This document shows, in pieces, positions 57,194-64,000 of a DNA stretch of 64,000 nucleotides (the stretch's first letter is position 1; each line of letters opens with the position of its first letter). This DNA is from Aurantiochytrium sp. KH105. Lineage: Eukaryota; Sar; Bigyra; Thraustochytrida; Thraustochytriidae. The DNA is taken from NCBI GenBank assembly GCA_003116975.1, contig BGKB01000122.1, forward strand, positions 62,001 through 126,000. The letters are read 5' to 3'. Both the position numbers and the translations under genes were made by a program. The notes below the pieces were generated by a model. It searched no databases and had not been told where the DNA came from. It saw nothing but the letters and a program-made list of their open reading frames with translations.

Positions 57194-60115
57194 CTAAAAG
57201 GAAGAACTCGCGGCGCGGGCCTTGCTGAAGATAGCCCGCAGACGAGGCAGCTCGTGAACGACGGTCATGATGCTGATGGCAAAGATGAAGGACACAATGA
57301 GCTTGGATACAAAGATGATAAAGAGCGGGGTGTCGTGGAGCGAGTTGAAAACATTGCGGTTGTGGCGCGCGAACATGAGGAAGCGCATGGCCTGGTTAAA
57401 GGTCCAAATGGCGAAGAGCGAGGTGTAACACATGGACTTGTGACGCTCGTGATAACCATGATAGCGCAAGGCAGTGTTGCGACTCACGACATCATCGTCT
57501 GTTGGCTCCCAGAGAAGGTAGGCCTCCATAAAGTACCGCACGTACGAGAGGCTGCAAATAAAGTTGACCAGCGGCGCCGAATTGAAGCGCCCAAACATGA
57601 GCGCGTCCTCCAAAATCTGGTTCTGGCTCGGTGCGAAAAACGCAAAGGTGTGCACGCAAATGAAGACGGCGAGCGACATCAGGTACGCCTGCAGCAGGTT
57701 GTGGTCTGAAATGGCGCAAATGAGACTGCCGATGCTGTGCGCGCACATGTAGAGCTCATGCAAGAGGTGGGCAAACTCAAAGTAGTACGAGAGCGAAAAG
57801 GGTGAGGTGCACCAAACGCCACGACGTAGATAGAGCATGGAAAAGTACACTGTTGCAAAAAGATGGGCCACAACGATTGCCTTGAAAAAGATGAAGATGA
57901 TCATTGCAAGCTCGTAGGCTCCGAGGGTCATGCCAGAGTCTGCGGCTCGGCGCACGGGGCCAATGTCATCATTGAAGAGCGCAGCAAGCATGCCGGAGAG
58001 TGTGAGGGCAATGCTGATAAAGAATCCTCCCAGTGCGCGGCGATTCCATGTCACATTGTACGAGCGGGTAAAGCCGACGGCGCTGGCGAGCAAACTGATG
58101 ACGCCAGCCTCGACAAAAATGCCCCGACGCCAGGTGATGCGCGCGAAACTGACAAACCAAAGCTGGACCTGATAAAATAAGCCTTGCTTTGGCCTCACCG
58201 GGTACGATGGGTCGCCGGGCTCACCGCTGAGGCCCCAAAGAATGTAGCACCAATAACGAAAGACCGAAGGGTAATTCTCGTCACAAGCTTCCAAACCCGA
58301 GTCTGCAAAAACAATGCTCCGAAACGCCCCAGAGGTCGTGACGCCAGTGCTTCCGTTTGAAGCATACAGACGCTCGACGCGACTCTGTTCTTCGCGACGC
58401 AATCGGTCCATGCCAATTTCAATGTCTTGCCAATGTCCGTCCACATCGCCGTTCTCTATCCAGAGAGACTCGAGGCTCACACTGCCCCCGTCGTCACGTT
58501 TAGCAGGCGCTCTTTCCGGTTTGACAAAACCAGCAAGAATGTCGAGAAGAAATTCCGGGGGCGAGACACCGGCTGCATAGTACGACTCCGGGACGTCATC
58601 ACCATTTTCGTCGTCAACCTCTTCCGAAACGTGGTTCCTATGGTCCACCAGGCCGTCTATTTTGCTCGAGTTGGCTGGGTCATGGCTGCCCGAGGAAGTG
58701 GGGAGCCCTGCACTCAGCGCGTGAGAGTCATCGGGCTCTGTGGTGATGTTGGCGGGGGAGTCAAAGTCTGGAATACGAAAACCGAGCGACTCAAAGTAGT
58801 CGAGAACCTTTTCGCGTCGACCTACGTAAACGGGCCGGCCAGCGCGCAGCAAGATGGTGTCATTGAGGAGATTGTAGATGCGTGTCGTGGGCTGATGCAG
58901 GACGGCGACCACGGCAACGCCACGATCGGCGACGCGACGGAGCATTTGAATGAGGGTGTAAGCAGCGGCACTATCGAGACCACTAGTGGGCTCATCCATG
59001 ATGAGAATGCTTGGCTGCGTGATGAGCTCGATACCGATGCTGACACGTTTGGCCTCTCCGCCGCTGAGGCCTCCAATGGACTTGGAGCCGATGCGTGTAT
59101 GTCGAAGATGCCGCAGACCAAGCATGTCCAAGAGCTCCTCGAGGACCTGGTCCTTGTACGCTGCGGACGCGGTGCGCGGAAGGCGACTTTCGGCAGAGAA
59201 ACGGAAGGTTTCCTCGACGGTGAGCTCAGGGTATAGCACGTCATCTTGAGGAACGAAGCCGACGCGGTCGAGAATGACTTCAAGCGAACGCGGTCGACCA
59301 TTCATGTACACGCGCCCGTACTGGCGGTCGCAAAATTTGCGCGAGCGACCGAGGATGAGATTGGCAAGCGTGGTTTTGCCAGAGCCGCTGCGGCCGAGGA
59401 TTGCAGTGAGTGTGCCGGGTCGAATTTCGCCCGTGACGCGGTCCAAGACAGGATCGGCCCTGTCGGAGATGGCGCAGCCAACGTTGCGAAAGGCAATATG
59501 CACTGGAAAGTCGGTAGCGTTGGTGACACCACGTTCGTCGCTCAGAAGTGGGCCTTTAATGTACTGGTCCTCGGTCAAGTACACGGCGCCGGTGGTGAGA
59601 AAGAATCCAAGCAAGACGATCAGCACGACGCGCATGGACGGGCAAAAGGCCTTTCCGGGGTCGTCGGCGCGCATGAAGCGATCGAGCGGATTGTGGCCGC
59701 GCTCGTCGACCCACGAGCGGGCCATCGACTCTACAAAGCGCAGGATGGACTCGGTGACACGCTCCAAAAGGCCGATGGTCCATAATGAGGACTGCGACAT
59801 GGAGGATGAACTGACGCTACGTTGCCTGAGAGGACCTGGCCGTCGTCTCGGATCGTCCGGGCTTTGAGCATCCGTCTGCTGGCCCGCATGCGGATACTCC
59901 GGTTGCGGCTGTTTTGCGCGTCGATGGTCCTCGCGGGCAGCAAGGTCGCGACCATCTTGCGGCTGTGCAGCGCTTGCGGAATCGAGCAAGGGCTGGTCGT
60001 CCTCTTCTCCTTGGTTGTCTGCTGGCGCCGCGCGGCCCCGCGCTGTTGGTGTCCGGCTTCGTTTCCGCGACCGGGGCCCCGTAGTCCGTCGTCGCAGGCG
60101 ACTGGCGTGGTCCAT
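57194..60115 (-). CDS. ABCG-type half transporter
   Basis: 973 aa from ATG 60115 (open upstream to a GTG at 60259). After a basic, Gln-rich leader comes an unusual N-terminal hydrophobic segment (VVLIVLLGFFLTTGAVYL, about residues 160-182). The nucleotide-binding domain follows: Walker A GRSGSGKTT at about 240, VPQDDVLYPELTVEETF, signature LSGGEAKRVSIG, Walker B ILIMDEPTSGLDS and the H-loop VLHQP. Then a long acidic linker, and about six membrane segments from residue 620 (ISIALTLSGMLAALF, LAMIIFIFFKAIVVAHLF, YLMSLAVFICVHTFAFF, FVSKLIVSFIFAIS). NBD-then-TMD order and sequence are ABCG/White-Brown-type; such half transporters dimerise to move lipids or sterols. The N-terminal segment and enlarged linker are not typical of animal ABCG proteins. 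Confidence 0.9.
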   Translation of the reverse strand: MDHASRLRRRTTGPRSRKRSRTPTARGRAAPADNQGEEDDQPLLDSASAAQPQDGRDLAAREDHRRAKQPQPEYPHAGQQTDAQSPDDPRRRPGPLRQRSVSSSSMSQSSLWTIGLLERVTESILRFVESMARSWVDERGHNPLDRFMRADDPGKAFCPSMRVVLIVLLGFFLTTGAVYLTEDQYIKGPLLSDERGVTNATDFPVHIAFRNVGCAISDRADPVLDRVTGEIRPGTLTAILGRSGSGKTTLANLILGRSRKFCDRQYGRVYMNGRPRSLEVILDRVGFVPQDDVLYPELTVEETFRFSAESRLPRTASAAYKDQVLEELLDMLGLRHLRHTRIGSKSIGGLSGGEAKRVSIGIELITQPSILIMDEPTSGLDSAAAYTLIQMLRRVADRGVAVVAVLHQPTTRIYNLLNDTILLRAGRPVYVGRREKVLDYFESLGFRIPDFDSPANITTEPDDSHALSAGLPTSSGSHDPANSSKIDGLVDHRNHVSEEVDDENGDDVPESYYAAGVSPPEFLLDILAGFVKPERAPAKRDDGGSVSLESLWIENGDVDGHWQDIEIGMDRLRREEQSRVERLYASNGSTGVTTSGAFRSIVFADSGLEACDENYPSVFRYWCYILWGLSGEPGDPSYPVRPKQGLFYQVQLWFVSFARITWRRGIFVEAGVISLLASAVGFTRSYNVTWNRRALGGFFISIALTLSGMLAALFNDDIGPVRRAADSGMTLGAYELAMIIFIFFKAIVVAHLFATVYFSMLYLRRGVWCTSPFSLSYYFEFAHLLHELYMCAHSIGSLICAISDHNLLQAYLMSLAVFICVHTFAFFAPSQNQILEDALMFGRFNSAPLVNFICSLSYVRYFMEAYLLWEPTDDDVVSRNTALRYHGYHERHKSMCYTSLFAIWTFNQAMRFLMFARHNRNVFNSLHDTPLFIIFVSKLIVSFIFAISIMTVVHELPRLRAIFSKARAASSSF

Positions 60116-61301
60116 GGCGGGCGAAGTTGGCCACCGAGCTCGCGTGCGTGCGCGAAACAAGCAGGGCGGCGGCGCAGGTCTAGCGCAGCGCAGCGCGGAG
60201 CCAGGCGGGAAGAGGGCACTGGTGATTGGCGAGCTGCGCGCGCGCAACGTGGCCTGCACGCCACGCGCCGCGTGCGATCCAGAACTGCAGTCTCCTCCTT
60301 CGCGTCCCCTAAAGTTAGTAAAGCGGTACGTACAGCAAAAAAAAACGACTTGTTACCAGCGGCTGTGGCTGGGACACTGCGTGCTAGAAACAAAAGGCGA
60401 GGTAAGAACTTCTTCTTCTTGTTGGTCTTCTTCTGGCGTCTACTTCTTGGTCTTCTTTGTACGTATACGCGCACAAGGACGACGTCCCGCGCATAGCTTG
60501 GCGCGGGAGACTATGGACACGGTACTCAAGACCTGCATAAGTATCTCGAACGTGACAGTGACCGCGCGCACGCCAAGAACTCGAAAGGAGCTGCGCACCA
60601 TGACCACCACCACCACCTACTCTCGTCGTGGAGGAGAAGGCTGAGCATGAAAGTTCACGATAGCTCTGAAAGTGAAGGCCTCTTTGTGAGCTGTGCTAGT
60701 GCCGAGCTCGAGGCGAGCCCGGGCCCGGCTCCGAGCCCGCCCTAGTCCTTGCTTTAGGCGGGTTATTCTCGAGGATTATTAGTGTCAATGATTGTCAAAC
60801 TTCAATGTTACACCCCGCTACGCTACAAGACCTTTTGGAAGTCAGGGGCCATCTTGTTGGACCTAAAAAAGGCCAAAGCCAAGTCCAATTCAGACTGCAA
60901 GGTAAGGAATGAAGCGGCAATTTTAAAACAAAGGAGAGATAGCGTCATCACCAATCAGCCTCAAAGCGGTGTTGGCCCTGGTCTTTACAAAAGTCGGCGA
61001 GAATAGACTTCGAGATTGTTTGGTCGATGCCAAAGCAAGGCCCTGATGATGTTGTTGATGATGGATTTGGAGGTCTCCATACGAAGCCAACACCAAGTGG
61101 AGACTGTCCAGTCGGTGCCAAGGCAAGACCATGACGATGAAAGCCAAATGGAGCACACAGACAAGTCCAAGTCCATGTCGAAGCCAAGAGCAGGACAAAA
61201 TAAAGGATTGGCAACGCAGCAAAGTAGTGTTTCTGTTATGGGGAAGAGGGTGTAAAAAAAGGAGGGGACGGATGTGGCTGTAAAAAGAAGATGGTCTCGT
61301 C
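60116..61301. other. Spacer; hairpin-forming sequence near 60.7 kb
   Basis: GC-rich leader of the transporter gene, then AT-richer sequence. At about 60710-60770 a GC-rich stretch can fold into a hairpin (GCCCGCC arm against GGCGGGT). Small ORFs at 61.0-61.26 kb have no recognisable domain. I see no tRNA, snRNA or rRNA. Confidence 0.4.
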
Positions 61302-62276
61302 TTACTCGTCTTCGGCGTCCTTCTTCTTCTTCTTCTTATCTGGGCGGTAAGTGCCGACAAGAATGGCGTGGTCGCGCTCGTAGGGCTCGAGGGTGAGCTG
61401 CTCGGCGGGCTTGAACTGCTCCTTTTTTAGTGCAGCGACCTCGCGCGCGAACACGGCCTCTGGTGCGATGGTAGAGTCGATACAGTTTGCCTTGATGGAG
61501 ATGATAAAGTGGCCGTTGTTGCGGAGGAAGTAGTGGGCATTGAGCGCGACAATGCGGGCCTGATCGGGCTGTGCGACATCAGCGAAGACGGTGTCGACCA
61601 TGCCGACGAGCATGCGGTACTTGAGCGGGTGGCGGGCGTCCTCGATGATGGGGATGACGTTGGTGCGGAGTTTGGCCATGTTAATGAGATCGCGGCCCGA
61701 ACGGTGCGAGAACTCGACGGCGTACACCACGCCGGTGGGGCCGACGACGTCGGCAACGTGCGAGACGGTGGTACCCGAGGCGGCGCCAAGGTAGAGCACC
61801 TTGTCACCGGGTCCGATGTGAAGGTTTTGGATGCCGCCGAGGATGCCGGCGGCGATCTTGCTGCGGAAGGGGTTCCAGACGCGGTACTCGACCTTTTCCT
61901 CGCCGACGTCGACCTTGATGAGCTTCTCGCCGTAGACGGCCTTGCCGGGGACCAGACTCTTGGTCACGAGCGCGTCCTCCTTGCCGCGAGCGACGTAGAC
62001 GCCGGCGTGCCTGTGCTGGTCCACGACGACCTTCTGGCCGCCCTTCATGCCTCCGCGTCCGCCTCCGCGTCCTCCGCGTCCGCCGCCGCGTCCGCCGCCG
62101 CGCCCGCCGCCGCGTCCACCGCCGCGGCCTCCGCCACGGCCTCCGCCGCGGCCTCCAAAGCCGCCTCCGCGGCCGCCGCCGCCGAAGCCGCCGCGGCCGC
62201 CTCCGCGGCCGCCGCCGAAGCCTCCGCGGCCGCCGCCGCGGCCTCCGCCGCGGCCTCCGCGCGGCGTGAAGGCCAT
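61302..62276 (-). CDS. FBL: Fibrillarin (box C/D snoRNP 2'-O-methyltransferase)
   Basis: 324 aa from ATG 62276. The first 80 residues are an uninterrupted GAR domain of RGG/GGRGG repeats. The rest is the fibrillarin fold: [50 protein letters not shown], the SAM-binding [65 protein letters not shown] and [11 protein letters not shown]. It ends with a Lys-rich tail. It methylates rRNA 2'-OH groups guided by box C/D snoRNAs in the nucleolus. Very secure assignment. It lies 0.8 kb downstream of, and on the same strand as, the Cgr1 gene. Confidence 0.97.
   Translation of the reverse strand: MAFTPRGGRGGGRGGGRGGFGGGRGGGRGGFGGGGRGGGFGGRGGGRGGGRGGGRGGGRGGGRGGGRGGRGGGRGGMKGGQKVVVDQHRHAGVYVARGKEDALVTKSLVPGKAVYGEKLIKVDVGEEKVEYRVWNPFRSKIAAGILGGIQNLHIGPGDKVLYLGAASGTTVSHVADVVGPTGVVYAVEFSHRSGRDLINMAKLRTNVIPIIEDARHPLKYRMLVGMVDTVFADVAQPDQARIVALNAHYFLRNNGHFIISIKANCIDSTIAPEAVFAREVAALKKEQFKPAEQLTLEPYERDHAILVGTYRPDKKKKKKDAEDE
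62045..62270 (-). repeat. GC-rich CCN/GGN repeat encoding the GAR domain
   Basis: Tandem CCGCCGCGTCC-type units on the plus strand encode the fibrillarin RGG repeats on the minus strand. The tract is prone to polymerase slippage and assembly error, so copy number may be unreliable. Confidence 0.85.
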
Positions 62277-63047
62277 GCTCTCTCTCGTCGCTCGCGTCCC
62301 GCGGCTCCTCGCGGCTCTCGCTCGCAGGCGCTGCGCTGCAGAGCAGAATCAATCGGGTCTGGGCCCGCGCTCGCAGCCACCCGCCCGTGAAGCCACCCGA
62401 TTGGACTTCGCCCCCTCGGCCCCGCTCTCCCCGGGACGCGGGGCAATCTCGCGCCGCCCGCACCACCGATTTCCTTCGGGGACGAGGAAGGCGCCGGCGA
62501 TGGCTGGCTGCGGGCGACTGGCTGGGCTGCGCGGGTGGAGGGGATGGCACAGTCGGCCTGGCTGCCGGAGTGGGGGGGGGGAAGTGGGTTCCGCAGGGAG
62601 GGAGGCGAGAGAGACCGCTTGCATCACATCGATGATGGATGAGGATGAGGATGATGGAGGTGGCTAGAGCATTGGAAATGCGTATCGAGTGACGACAAAC
62701 ACGCATGCACGCGAGAATTTGCAATGCAGGTGCCGTAGAAGCAGCCAAATCATGAGTTCTTGCTGTTGTGTTGGGAAGCGAAAAAGTCTTGGGTCTTGTA
62801 TTCCATTCGTTGTTTTGTCACCGAAAACAAACGACAAGTTTGGCTTTCTTTGCGATCGCAGACAGGCTAGACACGGCAACATTGATTGCTTTATGTACGT
62901 AAGTATGCATGAAGGTATGAGTGAATGGAATGAATGTATGGCACGACACGAAAGTTGAAAAAGTAAGAGATGCGACTACTGGCATTGCGAAAGGCAATAA
63001 ATGCCAAAAGATCTAAAGGTGACAAAGGGCCGGGCGAGGACAAGCGC
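62277..63047. other. Spacer between Cgr1 and fibrillarin genes; no gene seen
   Basis: Holds the fibrillarin 5' leader (GC-rich to about 62600) and then AT-richer sequence, probably the 3' UTR of the Cgr1 gene, with short ATGAATG/TATG runs near 62890-62945. Confidence 0.5.
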
Positions 63048-64000
63048 TTAACGCCGGCGCTTGCCAGAAATCTTCTTGCTCCTGCCATTGAACTTGGAAG
63101 GGGCAGCCTGGCCATAGACAGGGACGGTTTGCACATTGCCTTCGTTGTCGACCTGGGTCTTGCTGATGGTGCGGAGCTGTTTCTTGGACATGCGCTTGAG
63201 CTTTTCCGGGTTGATGGTCTGGAAGGCGCCGCCCTTGAGCTCGTTCTCGGCCTTGCGACGGCGCTTCTCGGCCCGCTTCTCGCGCATCATGGCTTCGTGC
63301 TCCTCGCGCTTGGCACGCTGCTCAGCCTCGAAGGCCTTGGCGGCCTCGCGCTTGTGGCGCAGCTCCATCTTGCGATCCCAGGAGGTGCTAAGCGTCCGGG
63401 GGTTGGCCTTGTAGATGACCATGGAGGCCTTTTCATTCTGAATCTTTTTCCACCACCGGCCTCCCGCGGGGACGCTGCGCGTGACGAATTTGTTTGATTT
63501 GCGTTCTTCAACCTCATCCGCGTACGAGAGCAGCCTGCGGGACTTGACCGCGCGCGCGGCTTCCTCGGAGGTTTCCGTGGGTGCATCGCTTTCCTTGTTG
63601 CCTTCCTTGGCCTCCTCTTCAACGATGGCAGCACGAGGGCGCTTCGTGCCGCTGCGCGGCTTGGCCGCCTCCTTGACCTCTTTTTCCACTACAACCTTTT
63701 TCTCCTCTTTTTCGATTTCATTGTTATCATTGTCGTCGTCGTCGTCGTCGTCGTTTTCTTGTTGCGGCTGCTTCTTTTGCCTGGCGGGGGTTTTGGCCTT
63801 CTTGGCTGGGGTCTTTTTGGCCTTGGCCGGGGTCTTCTTGGCGGGGGCCGCCTTTTTCTTTTCCGGCGCAGCCTCGGCTTCGACTGCGTCTGCCTTCTTC
63901 GTCTTCTTGGCAGACCTGGCCGTCTTTCTTACGGTCTTCTTGGGCTCGACGACCTCCTCGCGGGCGGCCGCGGGCTCGGCATCTTCGTCCGCTTTCTTGG
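63048..64000 (-). CDS. Cgr1/CCDC86-type rRNA-processing protein, partial
   Basis: Enters from beyond the right edge; the frame is open through base 64000 and stops at 63048, so the start is missing. The visible part is about 317 residues. It begins with Lys/Ala/Pro-rich AKKTPAKAKKTPAKKA-type repeats, then a DDDDDDD acidic stretch, a KEVKEAAKPRSGTKRPR segment and RRLLSYADEVEER. The Cgr1 domain follows: GGRWWKKIQNEKASMVIY, LSTSWDRKMELRHKREAAKAFE and a long basic helix REEHEAMMREKRAEKRRRKAENE. The tail is Lys/Arg-rich. Cgr1/CCDC86 is a nucleolar factor for 60S subunit rRNA processing. The unusually long histone-H1-like N-terminal region is the only odd feature. Confidence 0.85.
   Translation of the reverse strand, partial: KKADEDAEPAAAREEVVEPKKTVRKTARSAKKTKKADAVEAEAAPEKKKAAPAKKTPAKAKKTPAKKAKTPARQKKQPQQENDDDDDDDNDNNEIEKEEKKVVVEKEVKEAAKPRSGTKRPRAAIVEEEAKEGNKESDAPTETSEEAARAVKSRRLLSYADEVEERKSNKFVTRSVPAGGRWWKKIQNEKASMVIYKANPRTLSTSWDRKMELRHKREAAKAFEAEQRAKREEHEAMMREKRAEKRRRKAENELKGGAFQTINPEKLKRMSKKQLRTISKTQVDNEGNVQTVPVYGQAAPSKFNGRSKKISGKRRR

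Noticed and set aside
60640..60790. Possible small structured RNA near 60.7 kb
   Set aside because: A GC hairpin is visible, but no snRNA, tRNA, SRP or RNase P signature could be recognised; kept only as a note.

Overview
This is a eukaryotic nuclear contig. It is GC-rich, with compact, mostly intronless genes on both strands. The few introns I can prove by frame-restoring splice junctions are short (73, 114 and 141 nt, plus a probable 68-nt 5'-UTR intron) and use GTAAGT or GTGAGT donors. There are many simple repeats, and one 25-N assembly gap sits inside a (GAAA)n tract. The gene content is U1-C, fibrillarin, Cgr1, NOPCHAP1-like, CHRAC1-like, Wss1, an ABCG transporter, a CFAP74-like axonemal protein and a cytochrome b5-acyl-CoA dehydrogenase fusion. 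That points to a free-living protist with a flagellate stage. GC content, intron poverty and protein architecture suggest a stramenopile, perhaps a thraustochytrid; the genus is an inference, not something the sequence proves.

Layout, left to right. 1-5.8 kb: end of a GAF-domain protein, a NOPCHAP1-like gene with one intron, a CHRAC1-like histone-fold gene divergent from an SCCPDH-like oxidoreductase ending in SKL, and an LRRC61-like LRR protein. 6.2-12 kb: a CCCH-finger/EEP nuclease divergent from a polyQ U1-C gene, then an SDR and an orphan multi-pass membrane protein. 12-13.8 kb: simple repeats and the gap. 13.8-27.3 kb: an orphan nuclear-type protein, the CFAP74-like gene, a lactonase with a 7-codon first exon, and a large armadillo/LamG-like protein. 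27.6-31.6 kb: a 21-bp minisatellite followed by about 3.5 kb of GC-rich sequence with no convincing gene. 31.6-40.7 kb: a type II PI4K-like kinase, a Wss1-type DNA-protein-crosslink protease, a cyclic-nucleotide-binding protein, the cytochrome b5-ACAD fusion (peroxisomal SKL end) and a small ZZ/SEC-C protein. 42-46.6 kb: a seven-TM-like protein and a WD40-Roc-COR-TIR protein, both with interrupted frames. 46.7-60.1 kb: a 1690-aa protein that fuses five copies of an unrecognised Cys-containing domain to an RBBP4/MSI1-like WD40 propeller, a triple-TM2-domain protein, and an ABCG half transporter. 61.3-64 kb: two nucleolar genes in tandem, fibrillarin and Cgr1/CCDC86 (cut by the window edge).

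The genes do not form an operon. Recurring themes are ribosome biogenesis and RNA processing (NOPCHAP1-like, fibrillarin, Cgr1, U1-C, EEP nuclease), chromatin and DNA repair (CHRAC1-like, MSI1 fusion, Wss1) and signalling (CNB protein, PI4K, TIR-Roco, seven-TM). The strongest candidates for undescribed biology are the WD40-Roc-COR-TIR protein and the five-repeat MSI1 fusion.
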